DNA of 64,000 nucleotides from Methylovorus glucosotrophus (GCF_009858335.1 NZ_VMSE01000001.1:992001-1056000); one strand, 5' to 3'. Shown: positions 46,994-57,009, counted from the stretch's first letter. Made by a program: numbers and translations. The notes: generated by a model from the letters alone, not told the origin.

Positions 46994-47287
46994 TCAGGCG
47001 AAGCTGATTTTCGGATTTTCGCCCTGGCGATAGATCACCAGTTGCTTGCCGATATGATGGATGGCGGTGGCATGGGTTTTTTCGCAGATTTCTTGCAGCA
47101 TGCTGACGCGGGCTGCCCGATCATCCCCGAATACCTTGATCTTGATCAACTCATGCGCCTTGAGGCTGACTTCGATTTCCTTGAGGACGGTGTCAGTCAG
47201 GCCATTGTTGCCTATCATTACAACCGGGTTCAGGTTGTGACCCAATGCGCGCAGATGGCTAATTTGTTTGGAGTTCAGTTCAGGCAT
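46994..47287 (-). CDS. yhbY: RNA-binding protein YhbY (CRM domain)
   Basis: 97 aa, a single CRM domain: KQISHLRALGHNLNPVVMIG, the GXXG-containing loop IGNNGLTD, and ELIKIKVFG. Associates with pre-50S ribosomal particles. Divergent from rlmE, which methylates 23S rRNA, as in E. coli; the 117-base gap holds both promoters. Confidence 0.95.
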   Translation of the reverse strand: MPELNSKQISHLRALGHNLNPVVMIGNNGLTDTVLKEIEVSLKAHELIKIKVFGDDRAARVSMLQEICEKTHATAIHHIGKQLVIYRQGENPKISFA

Positions 47288-47404
47288 ATCATCTCGTGAT
47301 GTTGGCGGAATACACGCTCCATCCAGAGGGTATCCCTTTGATTCAAAAAGGCCCGCAGTCTATCACATGCCATCATTCCTACCAAGAAGTACTATGCTTA
47401 CACC

Positions 47405-48028
47405 ATGAAAAGAACCAGAACCAGCAAGGGCTGGATGCAGGAACATGTCAACGACGAGTTCGTGAAACGGGCGCAACGTGACGGTTATCGGGCACGCGCG
47501 GCCTACAAGCTCATGGAAATCGATGACAAGGATCAGCTGATCAAGCCTGGCATGACTATCGTTGACCTCGGGGCAACCCCTGGCAGCTGGTCACAAGTGG
47601 CGGTGCAGCGTTTGAAAGGGCAGGGCCGCATCATTGCGCTGGACTTGCTGGAAATGGCGGCAATTCCGGGTGTGGACTTTATCCAGGGCGATTTTCGTGA
47701 AGACGCTGTGCTGTTACAACTGGAAGAAAAATTAAATAATCGCCCCATAGACCTTGTAATTGCCGACATGGCCCCAAATATATCCGGTATAAGTTCTGTC
47801 GATCAGGCGAATGCGGCTTATTTGACGGAACTTGCTCTGGAATTCAGCCTGAAATGGCTGAAACCGGGGGGTAATTTTCTGGTCAAAGTTTTCATCGGTT
47901 CGGGGTTTGACGAGATCATGAAAACCATGCGACTCGGTTTCGATAAGGTGGTGACCCGAAAACCAAAGGCCTCTCGTGATCGTAGCAGTGAAGTCTATTT
48001 GCTCGGATTGAAGCGCAAAGCCGATTGA
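47405..48028 (+). CDS. rlmE: 23S rRNA (uridine-2'-O) methyltransferase RlmE (FtsJ/RrmJ)
   Basis: 207 aa Rossmann methyltransferase for U2552 of 23S rRNA. K-D-K-E tetrad region: RARAAYKLMEID, SAM motif IVDLGATPGSWSQVA, catalytic Asp in VIADMAPNISGISSVD, Lys in FLVKVFIGSGFD. In E. coli rrmJ and ftsH form a heat-shock operon; here ftsH follows by 72 bases. Confidence 0.97.
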   Translation: MKRTRTSKGWMQEHVNDEFVKRAQRDGYRARAAYKLMEIDDKDQLIKPGMTIVDLGATPGSWSQVAVQRLKGQGRIIALDLLEMAAIPGVDFIQGDFREDAVLLQLEEKLNNRPIDLVIADMAPNISGISSVDQANAAYLTELALEFSLKWLKPGGNFLVKVFIGSGFDEIMKTMRLGFDKVVTRKPKASRDRSSEVYLLGLKRKAD

Positions 48029-48100
48029 TTGGCGCCTGCGCAAGCGATCAAAATAGGTTTAGAATGAAGTTTGCTGCCTTTATTAGTTAAGGATGTGATT

Positions 48101-49996
48101 TTGAACAACATCGTCAAGAATATTGCAATTTGGGTGATTGTCGCCCTGGTGCTCATGACTGTCTTCAACCAGTTTGGCTCCAAGACCACTGCAGACAGTC
48201 AGGTTGTCTACTCGCAATTCATCGACCAGGTTAAACAGGGCCAGATTGCCAAAGTGACGATTGAAGGCCGCGTATTGCGCGGTGTCACCAACGAAGGCCG
48301 CAAATTCAATACTTATGCGCCTTCTGATCCATGGCTGGTGTCCGATCTGCTGAAGAATAACGTCACGGTTGAAGCCAAGCCGGATGAAGAGCCATCGTTG
48401 CTCATGAATATTTTCGTGTCATGGTTCCCCATGCTGCTGCTGATTGGCGTCTGGGTGTTCTTCATGCGCCAGATGCAAGGCGGCGGCAAAGGCGGTGCTT
48501 TCTCTTTCGGCAAGAGCAAGGCGCGCCAGCTGGATGAAGCCTCCAACCAGACCACCTTCGCCGATGTTGCAGGTTGCGATGAAGCCAAGGAAGAGGTTTC
48601 CGAGCTGGTTGAGTTCCTGCGTGATCCTACCAAGTTCCAGAAACTGGGTGGCCGTATTCCCCGTGGCGTATTGATGGTGGGCCCTCCTGGTACTGGTAAA
48701 ACCTTGCTGGCCAAGGCGATTGCCGGTGAAGCCAAAGTACCATTCTTCACCATCTCCGGTTCTGATTTCGTTGAAATGTTTGTCGGTGTAGGTGCGGCAC
48801 GTGTGCGTGATATGTTTGAGCAAGCCAAGAAAGCTGCTCCCTGCATCATCTTTATTGATGAAATTGATGCCGTAGGTCGTCATCGTGGCGCCGGTACCGG
48901 CGGTGGTAACGATGAGCGCGAGCAGACACTTAACCAGATGCTGGTCGAGATGGACGGCTTTGAGCCTAACTCGGGCGTGATCGTGATTGCCGCGACCAAC
49001 CGTGCGGACGTGCTGGACAAGGCATTGCTGCGTCCAGGCCGCTTTGACCGTCAGGTTATGGTGGGTCTGCCGGATATTCGTGGTCGCGAGCAGATCCTGC
49101 TGGTGCATATGCGCAAGGTGCCGATTGATGCGGATGTAAAGGCCGATATCATTGCCCGTGGTACACCTGGTTTCTCCGGTGCGGATCTTGCAAATCTGGT
49201 GAATGAAGCTGCCTTGTTTGCCGCTCGCCGTAACAAGCGCACGGTAGATATGCAGGACTTTGAAGATGCCAAGGACAAGATTTTCATGGGTCCCGAACGC
49301 AAGTCCATGGTCATGCGTGAAGAAGAGCGTCGCAACACCGCTTATCACGAGTCCGGCCATGCGGTGGTAGCCAAGTTGCTGCCCAAGGCTGACCCCGTGC
49401 ACAAAGTCACCATCATGCCGCGTGGCTGGGCGCTGGGTTTGACCTGGCAGCTGCCAGAGCATGACCGCATCAGCAACTACAAGGACAAGATGCTGGAAGA
49501 AATTTCCATCCTGTTTGGTGGCCGTATTGCAGAAGAAATTTTCATGCATCAGATGTCCACTGGTGCGTCGAATGACTTTGAGCGTGCCACCAAGATGGCC
49601 CGTGACATGGTGACGCGCTTCGGTATGTCCGATACCCTGGGCACCATGGTGTACGTGGATAACGATCAGGATTCCATGTTTGGCCGCATGTCCGCGAAAA
49701 CGGTTTCTGAAGCCACGCAACAAAAGGTGGATGCTGAAATCCGTCGTATTCTGGACGAGCAATATGCGGTTGCACGCAAGCTTCTGGAAGACAATCGCGA
49801 CAAGGTGGAAGCCATGACAGCCGCGTTGCTGGAGTGGGAAACCATTGATGCCGAGCAGATCAACGACATCATGGCAGGCAATGCCCCACGTCCACCCAAG
49901 GTATTGCCGACGGTGAACCGCCATACCGCCAGTGATACTGGCAGCTCTGGCCCAACGGCAACACCTGCACCACAGCCTGCGGCCAAGTCCGAATAG
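48101..49996 (+). CDS. ftsH: ATP-dependent zinc metalloprotease FtsH
   Basis: About 631 aa. Two N-terminal membrane helices (about 5-25 and 100-120) bracket a periplasmic domain; AAA module has Walker [12 protein letters not shown], Walker [12 protein letters not shown] and the second region of homology [20 protein letters not shown]; protease site HESGH. Degrades sigma-32, LpxC and membrane proteins, linking it to the heat-shock and LPS genes here. Start is TTG 48101, seven bases after AAGGA; the upstream in-frame codons give no family match. Confidence 0.97.
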   Translation: MNNIVKNIAIWVIVALVLMTVFNQFGSKTTADSQVVYSQFIDQVKQGQIAKVTIEGRVLRGVTNEGRKFNTYAPSDPWLVSDLLKNNVTVEAKPDEEPSLLMNIFVSWFPMLLLIGVWVFFMRQMQGGGKGGAFSFGKSKARQLDEASNQTTFADVAGCDEAKEEVSELVEFLRDPTKFQKLGGRIPRGVLMVGPPGTGKTLLAKAIAGEAKVPFFTISGSDFVEMFVGVGAARVRDMFEQAKKAAPCIIFIDEIDAVGRHRGAGTGGGNDEREQTLNQMLVEMDGFEPNSGVIVIAATNRADVLDKALLRPGRFDRQVMVGLPDIRGREQILLVHMRKVPIDADVKADIIARGTPGFSGADLANLVNEAALFAARRNKRTVDMQDFEDAKDKIFMGPERKSMVMREEERRNTAYHESGHAVVAKLLPKADPVHKVTIMPRGWALGLTWQLPEHDRISNYKDKMLEEISILFGGRIAEEIFMHQMSTGASNDFERATKMARDMVTRFGMSDTLGTMVYVDNDQDSMFGRMSAKTVSEATQQKVDAEIRRILDEQYAVARKLLEDNRDKVEAMTAALLEWETIDAEQINDIMAGNAPRPPKVLPTVNRHTASDTGSSGPTATPAPQPAAKSE

Positions 49997-50011
49997 TTTT
50001 CCTTCACTGTC

Positions 50012-50054
50012 AAAGCCATATTCTTCGCAAGTGGAATATGGCTTTCTTACTTTT
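50012..50054 (+). terminator. Intrinsic terminator of ftsH
   Basis: Twelve-bp perfect stem AAAGCCATATTC (50012-50023) / GAATATGGCTTT (50034-50045), ten-base loop, followed by CTTACTTTTT. It lies between ftsH and folP, close to the folP start at 50061. Confidence 0.8.
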
Positions 50055-50060
50055 TAGCTT

Positions 50061-50882
50061 ATGAAATTTATCTGTGGTCGTTATCAGCTTGATCTTTCGC
50101 GCCCTCATGTCATGGGCATCGTCAATGTCACGCCTGACTCTTTTTCGGATGGTGGCAAATACTCCTCTACCGAGCTCGCGGTAGCGCATGCCATTGAACT
50201 GGTAGAGCAGGGGGCAGACATCCTTGATATAGGCGGCGAATCCACCCGCCCGGGGGCAACACCAGTCTCGCTGGAGGATGAACTGCAACGCGTCTTGCCG
50301 GTGATCGAGCAATTGGCAAAGCGCGTGGATGTGCCGCTTTCGATTGATACCTACAAGCCGGAAGTCATGCGGGTCGCTATCGCCGCCGGGGCTGATATCG
50401 TGAATGATGTCAGGGCCTTGCAGGAGCCACATGCGCTCGAGATTGTGGCGGCAAGCAATGTTGGCGTTTGCCTCATGCATATGCAAGGCACGCCGCAGAC
50501 CATGCAACTGGAACCGCAATATGATGATGTGGTGACCGAGGTTGCCGGTTTTCTGCAAAGCCGCTTGCAGGCGGCTCAGGCAGCCGGGATAGCCGCAGAG
50601 CGCATCACGCTGGATCCGGGCTTTGGTTTCGGCAAGCGTACTGTGCATAATATTGCCTTGCTGCAGCAATTACCGGTATTGCAGGCGCTGGGCTATCCTT
50701 TGCTGGTTGGGCTTTCGCGCAAATCTGTGCTGGGCAAAATTACAGGTGAGGATGTCGACTCCCGCCTGTATGCCAGTCTCGCTGCCTCCGTGATTGCCAC
50801 CATGAAAGGGGCTGCCATTGTGCGGGTGCATGATGTCAAAGCCACCGCGGAAGCGCTGAAAGTGGTGGCAGCCGTCCGCTAG
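50061..50882 (+). CDS. folP: Dihydropteroate synthase
   Basis: 273 aa TIM barrel that joins p-aminobenzoate to hydroxymethyl-dihydropterin diphosphate (target of sulfonamides). Motifs: MGIVNVTPDSFSDGGKYS, ILDIGGESTRPGATPV, LSIDTYKPEVMR, LDPGFGFGKRTVHN and VGLSRKSVLGKITGE. The ftsH-folP-glmM order is conserved in many Proteobacteria. Confidence 0.97.
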   Translation: MKFICGRYQLDLSRPHVMGIVNVTPDSFSDGGKYSSTELAVAHAIELVEQGADILDIGGESTRPGATPVSLEDELQRVLPVIEQLAKRVDVPLSIDTYKPEVMRVAIAAGADIVNDVRALQEPHALEIVAASNVGVCLMHMQGTPQTMQLEPQYDDVVTEVAGFLQSRLQAAQAAGIAAERITLDPGFGFGKRTVHNIALLQQLPVLQALGYPLLVGLSRKSVLGKITGEDVDSRLYASLAASVIATMKGAAIVRVHDVKATAEALKVVAAVR

Positions 50883-50987
50883 ACTGATGCCCTGGATCAT
50901 GTTTCAGCTGTGGCTGACAGGTATTAGCTGCAAAGCATGCTTCACGATGACGTTTTACATGCGTCAGGTTTTTTGAAAGTTTAGGGA

Positions 50988-52346
50988 ATGACAAGAAAAT
51001 ATTTTGGTACCGATGGCATACGTGGTCGTGTAGGGGATGCCCCCATCACGCCAGATTTTGTCATGCGATTGGGCTATGCCGCTGGACGGGTGCTGACTGG
51101 CCTCGATAGTCACCTGGCAAAGGATGCACATCCGACCGTATTGATCGGTAAAGATACGCGGATTTCCGGTTACATGCTGGAGTCCGCCTTGCAGGCGGGG
51201 TTGTCTGCTGCGGGCGTGGATGTATTGCTGACTGGCCCCATGCCAACGCCAGCTGTGGCGTATCTGACCCGTGCCTTGCGCGCGCAGGCGGGCATTGTGA
51301 TCTCGGCCTCGCATAATCCCTTTGAAGACAACGGCATCAAGTTTTTCTCCGCCGAGGGCACCAAGCTGCCGGATGAGGTTGAGCTGGCGATTGAAGCGGC
51401 GCTGGATCAGCCATTGCAGGTAATGCCATCAGCCGGTCTGGGCAAAGCCAAGCGCATCACCGATGCTGCGGGCCGCTATATTGAATTCTGCAAGAGCACC
51501 TTTCCTGCCGCACTGGATTTGCGCGGTCTGCGCATAGTGCTGGATTGTGCCAATGGCGCGACCTATCACGTGGCCCCGCCGGTGTTTCACGAACTGGGGG
51601 CCGAAATTGTCACCATCGGCTATCAGCCAGATGGCCTCAACATCAACCTCGACTGTGGCTCTACCCACCCGCAAGCCTTGTGCCGTGCGGTGATTGAGCA
51701 CAAGGCGGATCTGGGCATCGCGTTTGATGGCGATGGCGACCGGGTGGTGATGGTCGATAGCCAGGGCCGCCTGCTGGATGGTGACCAGTTGCTGTATATC
51801 ATTGCCATGCAGCGCAAGCAGCGCGGCCGTCTGGAGGGTGGCGTGGTAGGCACGCTGATGACCAATCTGGCGCTGGAACATGCCCTGGCAAAGGCCGATA
51901 TTCCTTTCCTGCGCGCCAAGGTCGGCGACCGCTATGTGCTGGAACTGCTGAATGAGCAGGATTGGCAACTGGGCGGCGAAAACTCCGGCCATATCCTCTG
52001 TCTGGACAAGCATAGTAGCGGTGACGGCATCATTGCCGCCTTGCAGGTGCTGCATGCCATGCGTACCGCTGGCTGCAGTCTGGATACACTAGGCGCAGGC
52101 CTGACGCTGTATCCGCAGGTGTTGATCAACGTCAAGGTCGCTGGCAAAGTGGATCTGGCGGCACAGCCTGCTATCCAGCAAGCCGTGGCAGATGCCGAGC
52201 AGAAATTGCAAGGGCGCGGCCGCGTGCTGTTGCGCCCATCGGGTACCGAACCCAAAATCCGCGTGATGGTGGAAGGCGAAGACGGTGCGCTGGTGCAGCG
52301 TCTGGCCGAGCAGATCGCCGCTGTAGTACAAGCCCAGTTAGCCTGA
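50988..52346 (+). CDS. glmM: Phosphoglucosamine mutase
   Basis: 452 aa. Interconverts glucosamine 6- and 1-phosphate for UDP-GlcNAc, hence peptidoglycan and lipid A. N-terminal [13 protein letters not shown], phosphoserine loop [19 protein letters not shown], metal loop [13 protein letters not shown], sugar loop [11 protein letters not shown], and the phosphate-binding [15 protein letters not shown]. Normal length. Preceded by a 105-base gap with only a weak hairpin (about 50945-50970) before a T-run. Confidence 0.98.
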   Translation: MTRKYFGTDGIRGRVGDAPITPDFVMRLGYAAGRVLTGLDSHLAKDAHPTVLIGKDTRISGYMLESALQAGLSAAGVDVLLTGPMPTPAVAYLTRALRAQAGIVISASHNPFEDNGIKFFSAEGTKLPDEVELAIEAALDQPLQVMPSAGLGKAKRITDAAGRYIEFCKSTFPAALDLRGLRIVLDCANGATYHVAPPVFHELGAEIVTIGYQPDGLNINLDCGSTHPQALCRAVIEHKADLGIAFDGDGDRVVMVDSQGRLLDGDQLLYIIAMQRKQRGRLEGGVVGTLMTNLALEHALAKADIPFLRAKVGDRYVLELLNEQDWQLGGENSGHILCLDKHSSGDGIIAALQVLHAMRTAGCSLDTLGAGLTLYPQVLINVKVAGKVDLAAQPAIQQAVADAEQKLQGRGRVLLRPSGTEPKIRVMVEGEDGALVQRLAEQIAAVVQAQLA

Positions 52347-52359
52347 TAGACATGGCCTG

Positions 52360-52394
52360 GCCGACATGCAGTGCTGCTGCGTGTCGGCTTCTTT
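52360..52394 (+). terminator. Intrinsic terminator of glmM
   Basis: Twelve-bp stem GCCGACATGCAG (52360-52371) / CTGCGTGTCGGC (52377-52388) with one G-U pair and five-base loop, followed by TTCTTT, 13 bases after the stop. Confidence 0.8.
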
Positions 52395-52548
52395 CCGGCG
52401 CTGCCTCAGCCAGCGCTGCATCGTCTTTCATTCATCACTGGTGATGGTTAACGCATTTACCGTCATCATCCCGTCATACTTGCATGACATGCTTGCCCAC
52501 GTAAAACCAAGTTAAACCATCATTAACCTCGGTGAAGTGGAGGTCAAC

Positions 52549-53082
52549 ATGCAACGAATGCATCTGGTCATAGACCGATTCAACAAACTGGATAGTCGCC
52601 TGTGTGTGCGAGCCAATCGCACCTCGCGCTTTATGGGCGTGCGACTCTTTTTCCGCCTGGTCAGTCGGCTGGGCGATGGTGTTTTCTGGTACACCGTCAT
52701 GCTGGGCATCGTCTTGAGTCACGGTGCAGATGGCATTCTGCCCGCCTTGCACATGGCGCTGGCAGGGTTGACAGGTACCTGCGTATACAAATGGCTCAAG
52801 GGCAAAACCCTGCGTCCACGTCCTTATGAAGTGCATCAGGATATCTGGTTGACCGGCAAGCCGCTGGATCGCTTCAGCTTTCCTTCCGGGCATACCCTGC
52901 ATGCCGTGGCTTTTTGCACGGTGGGCCTGTTCTACTACCCGGCGCTGATGCCCTTGCTGTTGCCGTTTACGCTGATGGTCGCCTTGTCACGCGTGGTATT
53001 GGGCTTGCATTACCCTAGCGATGTACTGGCTGGCGCCGCGATTGGCGCCACCATCGCGATGATCTCCATCGCTATCGTTTAA
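52549..53082 (+). CDS. PAP2-family membrane phosphatase
   Basis: About 177 aa with five to six hydrophobic helices. The three-part PAP2 signature is complete: KGKTLRPRP, FPSGHTLH and SRVVLGLHYPSD. Candidates are undecaprenyl-pyrophosphate or phosphatidate/lipid A phosphatase at the periplasmic face. Start ATG 52549 after GGAGG (52539-52543). Single gene between two terminators. Confidence 0.9.
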   Translation: MQRMHLVIDRFNKLDSRLCVRANRTSRFMGVRLFFRLVSRLGDGVFWYTVMLGIVLSHGADGILPALHMALAGLTGTCVYKWLKGKTLRPRPYEVHQDIWLTGKPLDRFSFPSGHTLHAVAFCTVGLFYYPALMPLLLPFTLMVALSRVVLGLHYPSDVLAGAAIGATIAMISIAIV

Positions 53083-53112
53083 GCTTATCGTTTAACGGCA
53101 ACACTGAAGCAC

Positions 53113-53141
53113 AAAAAGCGACGCCTCATGCGTCGCTTTTT
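53113..53141. terminator. Bidirectional intrinsic terminator
   Basis: Perfect 12-bp stem AAAAAGCGACGC (53113-53124) / GCGTCGCTTTTT (53130-53141), five-base loop, with A- and T-runs on both sides. It serves the PAP2 gene rightward and overlaps the last codons of the convergent araC-type gene. Confidence 0.9.
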
Positions 53142-54139
53142 GCTTTTGCAGCTTGCGCCTGAGCCTTGAGTGCTCGGGGTGATACGCCATACTTTCGTTT
53201 GAACGCGCGGCTGAAATGCGATAAATCGTTAAAGCCCCATTTCATCGCAATGTCGGATACTGCCAATCCCGTCTGGCAGGCGCCAAGAATCTCCTGATGC
53301 GTTTTTTCCAGCCGCCGCTCCCATACATGGCGCATGAGCGAGGTATCTTCTGCCGCCAGCAATTCGTTGATATAGCGGGAAGACAGCCCGGTGGCCTGCG
53401 CGATCATCTGGCTATCCAGCTGCGGATGGGCCAAGTGTTTTTCCACACAAGATTTGATGTTGTAAAGCGATAGTGAGCGACTGCGCGATAGCTGGCTGGC
53501 GGGTGGCCTGATCTCCTGCAAGGCCAGGGAAAACAGATCGAGCGCATTATCCGAGAGCGCATCAAATGCCAGCTGCGACATGCCCGTTGCCTGACTTGCG
53601 CTGGCACGCATGAAGTCGGCGGCCACGGCACCTATGCCCTTGCTCCCCAGGATTTTCTTGGCGATACAATCTTCAACCCCCGCCAGCTTTTGCCGCATTA
53701 ACTCCCTGGGAATTGATACGATCAATTTGGAAAAGCTGCTAGGGCAGGTAATACGGTGCGGCCTGGTGGCGTCGTAAATCGTCATGTCTCCGGGACTGAG
53801 GAATACCTCGCGCCCCGCTTGCTCCAGCATGTATTCGCCGGAAAGCAGGACCACGCCAAAGTAGGCATCCTGGCCAGTGTGCAAAGGCTCTTGTGGCAGG
53901 CGTTTCAGCTTGATGGCATTGGACCGGATGCAGGATAGCCGCAGATGCTTCCATGTGTAGATGTCCATTTCATTCAGCAGCGGTACATGGCGCGGGGGGG
54001 TGATGTCAACATGGGCATATTCCCGGCCGATGATCTCTTTCAGCCACTCGTGCCGGTGCCAGGGTGAGATATCTTCGGTGGACAAACGGATGGCCGTTGG
54101 CGGCTGCAGGCTCTCTGTCTCAGCGTCACGCGGTTTCAC
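53126..54139 (-). CDS. AraC-family transcriptional regulator
   Basis: 337 aa from GTG 54139. N-terminal cupin-like AraC_binding_2 region (about 45-190; GVVLLSGEYMLEQAGREVFLS within it) and C-terminal double helix-turn-helix (about 225-330): LDSQMIAQATGLSSRYINEL and VSDIAMKWGFNDLSHFSRAF, then the signature RKYGVSPRAL. Effector unknown. Divergent from the small membrane protein at 54309 over 169 bases, which makes that gene a candidate target. Confidence 0.93.
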   Translation of the reverse strand: MKPRDAETESLQPPTAIRLSTEDISPWHRHEWLKEIIGREYAHVDITPPRHVPLLNEMDIYTWKHLRLSCIRSNAIKLKRLPQEPLHTGQDAYFGVVLLSGEYMLEQAGREVFLSPGDMTIYDATRPHRITCPSSFSKLIVSIPRELMRQKLAGVEDCIAKKILGSKGIGAVAADFMRASASQATGMSQLAFDALSDNALDLFSLALQEIRPPASQLSRSRSLSLYNIKSCVEKHLAHPQLDSQMIAQATGLSSRYINELLAAEDTSLMRHVWERRLEKTHQEILGACQTGLAVSDIAMKWGFNDLSHFSRAFKRKYGVSPRALKAQAQAAKAKSDA

Positions 54140-54308
54140 TCTGCTACCTTATCCTGTTGATGTCATGTGATGGTAAGCGTGCTCCGGCTGTCTGTAAATT
54201 GCCATACCACCGTTGCAGTCAAGTTTGACATCCTTGACAGCAAAGTATGCCGCAACAAGCTTGATTACACTTTGCGCTATCTAAAACAGCACAGGGACGA
54301 GATACATC

Positions 54309-54746
54309 ATGCAACAACAAAATGCACGACATGCCGGCAATATCGTATTGCTCCGGGGCGCCTGCCTTTGGCTATTGATGGCCCTTTTGCTGGCCTGGTG
54401 CATGGTCGGCTTGAATTTTGGCGTAGACCCGCTGAAAGCGATCTTTGCCGGGAAGTTTACGCGGCTGTTGCAGGCGCATATCGATTTTCTGCTGATGACA
54501 GCGCTGATACTGGGCGTATACGCAGCTCGCGTCACCTTGCCATGGACTGTGCGCTGGGCCATGGTGGTGGGGGCCTTTACCAATTCCAGCCTGTTTTTGC
54601 TGATGGCGATTTTTCCGTTGCTGGATAATCCCAATCAGCCGCCACCGATGATATTCACCGTTTACCTGCTAGCCAGTGTATTGACCACCAGTTATGGCTT
54701 CGGCAAAGCAGCGGTGCTGGTATTGCGATCTACCTTCAAGGAGTAG
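54309..54746 (+). CDS. Small four-helix membrane protein, unrecognised
   Basis: 145 aa with four predicted transmembrane helices (about 15-38, 60-82, 88-112, 118-138). Helix 2 begins LLQAHIDFLLMTALILGV; the buried His and the size recall hydroxylaminobenzene mutase / styrene-oxide isomerase-like proteins, but the resemblance is weak and I do not assign a function. Lies next to a divergent AraC-type regulator and faces the zinc phospholipase C-like gene. Confidence 0.7.
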   Translation: MQQQNARHAGNIVLLRGACLWLLMALLLAWCMVGLNFGVDPLKAIFAGKFTRLLQAHIDFLLMTALILGVYAARVTLPWTVRWAMVVGAFTNSSLFLLMAIFPLLDNPNQPPPMIFTVYLLASVLTTSYGFGKAAVLVLRSTFKE

Positions 54747-54778
54747 TCTGCTCTCTGGGTGCAGCGATACTGGCTGGG

Positions 54779-55627
54779 TTAATCCCCGGCCAGTTTGCTG
54801 AAATACGTGATGGGAGCAGGGTGCAGATGTTCCAGATGCTGCCGGCAGGCGGCGCGCCATGCATTCAGCTGCGCTGCATCCAGGTGGCGCAGCTCGGCCT
54901 CCCAATGCGGCTGTATGCCTTGCAGCACGATATGGATATCCTGAATCGCCGTTTGGGTCTTGGCGATGTAATACACAAAGTGCTTGAATACCCGTCTATC
55001 CAGCATGCGCATGCTGCGGTAGATCATGCCTGGCAGCCTTGAAAATCGCAGCAACCTGTCTGCCTTGCCCAGTCGCCGCAAGGCTTTCTCGGTATGCTGT
55101 GGCTCACAGCCAAAGCTGGGGGAAATAAAGGCTGCCAGTGCGTTGGCGTTGCAATCAAGCAGTTTGCCCGGCGTATGGGCCATCAAAGGCGCCAGGTGGG
55201 CGTCCATCGCCCATTCCGAGGCAATGTGCGTCATCATGCTGTTTTCCATCCACATGGCTTCATGCGCCGGCACAAAGTGATTATGCGCGATGACATCCAC
55301 ATACAGGTGGCTGGCATAGCCGATCGCCATGGCGGTTTCTTCATCGGTGCGGGCGCGGCTCAGCAGCCCATAGGCATGGCGCCACTGGTGGGTTTCTCTA
55401 AAGGTAGGAGACACTAGCGACAGATCAGGCAGGCAGGCACCGGCCATGACCAGCTCGGGAAAACGTTGTATGGCCTGACGCAGACGCGGGTCAAGCAAGG
55501 GCATGGCCCAGAGCAGGGAGTGGGCGAAATAGAGGTGGGTAACCAGTCCCCAGGCATTGGCGTCCTGTGATTGCAAAACCAGGGGCAAAAGCCAGAAGAC
55601 CTTACCAAGATTTGCGTGCCTTTTCAT
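54779..55627 (-). CDS. Secreted zinc-dependent phospholipase C-family protein
   Basis: 282 aa with a signal peptide (cleavage probably after QDANA, residue 25). The mature protein starts with Trp, as in Bacillus cereus phospholipase C, whose Trp1 binds zinc. The other ligands are in order: His11 (mature), Asp in GACLPDLS, His in ETHQWRH, H-X3-D-X3-H in SHLYVDVIAHNH, and H-X3-E in THIASEWAMD. This complete set supports a three-zinc hydrolase of the PLC/S1-P1 nuclease fold acting in the periplasm or outside. Phospholipid is the likely but unproved substrate. Confidence 0.82.
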   Translation of the reverse strand: MKRHANLGKVFWLLPLVLQSQDANAWGLVTHLYFAHSLLWAMPLLDPRLRQAIQRFPELVMAGACLPDLSLVSPTFRETHQWRHAYGLLSRARTDEETAMAIGYASHLYVDVIAHNHFVPAHEAMWMENSMMTHIASEWAMDAHLAPLMAHTPGKLLDCNANALAAFISPSFGCEPQHTEKALRRLGKADRLLRFSRLPGMIYRSMRMLDRRVFKHFVYYIAKTQTAIQDIHIVLQGIQPHWEAELRHLDAAQLNAWRAACRQHLEHLHPAPITYFSKLAGD

Positions 55628-55774
55628 GCTGCCTAATGTCGCTTCAGGGCATGATGGCCTTGTGACAATTATATGATTTTATTGTGACACGCCTTTGCGG
55701 GCGTTCGGGTTTGCTATACTGCCGCGCTGATGTCTGTTACGCATCATTGATGATCGCTCGCTAAGGAAAGCAAC

Positions 55775-56143
55775 ATGGAAAGTCCATACAAGGGAAAAAC
55801 CGGATTACGCCGCCTGATCAATGCATTCGGCTACTCCATGGCCGGGCTGAAGGCCGCTTATACCAATGAAGATGCCTTCCGTCAGGAAGTGCTGATGACC
55901 ATTGTCCTGGTGCCGCTGGCCCTGTATCTGGGCGAGAGTGGCATTGCCAAGGCTGCCATGATCGCCAGTGTATTGCTGGTCGTCATTGTCGAGCTGCTTA
56001 ATTCTTCCATCGAAGCCACGGTAGATCGCATCTCCCTCGAAAACCACATGCTTGCCAAGCGCGCCAAGGATATCGGCAGTGCGGCGGTACTGATCAGCCT
56101 GATCAATCTGGCCGTGGTCTGGCTGCTGATTCTACTGGGCTAA
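55775..56143 (+). CDS. dgkA: Diacylglycerol kinase
   Basis: 122 aa integral membrane enzyme with three helices. Motifs: GLRRLINAFGYSMAGLKAAY, the catalytic-site region VELLNSSIEATVDRIS and MLAKRAKDIGSAAVLISL. Recycles diacylglycerol, produced for instance by periplasmic glycan decoration, to phosphatidic acid. Single rightward gene; a TATACT at 55715-55720 may be its -10. Confidence 0.97.
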   Translation: MESPYKGKTGLRRLINAFGYSMAGLKAAYTNEDAFRQEVLMTIVLVPLALYLGESGIAKAAMIASVLLVVIVELLNSSIEATVDRISLENHMLAKRAKDIGSAAVLISLINLAVVWLLILLG

Positions 56144-56177
56144 ACGCTTCATATCTCCCTAGCTGGCCAGGCTTGCC

Positions 56178-56879
56178 TTAATGCCACAGCTGGGGGCTCA
56201 ATAACCGCAGGCCCACGCTGAGCCAGCGATCCTCATTGCCCTGGTCCATGCGGTTACCATACGTCGTGTCTATCTGCACACGCTCTCGCACCAGCCAATA
56301 GCGCAAGCCTATCTGGTAAAAAGGATGCTCACGGTCATCCCCAAATACTTCCGCGATAGCCTGCAATCGTTCGTTCAACCGCGTTTCTGACCCCAGCCCC
56401 CAGGTCAGCTTGTTCTGGTGCTCGGCTTTTTCATGCAGCCAACCCAGATTCACATGCAGTATCAGCGCATCATTTGCCAGTGAGAAACTGGCAGGCATAT
56501 ACGCATAGGCATCGCCCAGCATGCTGGATTTCTCATCCACGCTGGGATGGCGCGCATGCCCCACTACCAGGCCGATGCCGTAATTGTTGGTTGTGAGCGG
56601 GCGGAACAGGGTTTTGGCCTGCAGAATGACGTCGGTGGTATTCGAGTCGCCATCTTCGCGGGTCAGGGCGCCGCCGTAGGTCAGCTCCAGATTTTCGCCG
56701 ACATTGCAGCCTGGCAGCGCCCAGTATTCATCACTGTTGGCATTATGTTTGGTCCAGGTTTCCAGCTGGCAGCTGCGCGGGTCCACCACCCGTGCATCGT
56801 CGGTGATCATAGGGCGCGCAGCATGGGCGGCGAGCGGTAATACCAGCAGCAGCGCTGGCAAAGTGCGGAGTCGTTTCAT
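56178..56879 (-). CDS. Secreted, probably outer-membrane beta-barrel protein of unknown function
   Basis: 233 aa. Signal peptide ALLLVLPLAAHA, then ARPMITDDARVVDPRSCQLE, a start seen in a family of putative outer-membrane proteins annotated under the phenol-degradation MetA-like barrel domain. Alternating hydrophobic/polar stretches through the rest (for example NLELTYGGAL, FYQIGLRYWLV, WLSVGLRLL) suit beta strands. One Cys pair (Cys37, Cys59) could form a disulfide. No close functional link with its neighbours. Confidence 0.7.
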   Translation of the reverse strand: MKRLRTLPALLLVLPLAAHAARPMITDDARVVDPRSCQLETWTKHNANSDEYWALPGCNVGENLELTYGGALTREDGDSNTTDVILQAKTLFRPLTTNNYGIGLVVGHARHPSVDEKSSMLGDAYAYMPASFSLANDALILHVNLGWLHEKAEHQNKLTWGLGSETRLNERLQAIAEVFGDDREHPFYQIGLRYWLVRERVQIDTTYGNRMDQGNEDRWLSVGLRLLSPQLWH

Positions 56880-57009
56880 GACGGGATTCCCTGATAAGCG
56901 GCTGCATTATAAACAGGCAATATGACGTCTGCGTTGCAATTCACATAAGCGTCATAAATCCTCTGTATCTTGCCAACAAAGCGTTATATGCGTGTTGCGA
57001 GAGGCAGAT

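Noticed and set aside
48419..49924. Long leftward open frame (501 codons) opposite ftsH
   Set aside because: Antisense shadow of the AAA and protease domains of ftsH; no start context and no family similarity.
50941..50970. Possible terminator between folP and glmM
   Set aside because: Only a five-bp stem (TGACG/CGTCA) before the T-run; too weak to annotate.
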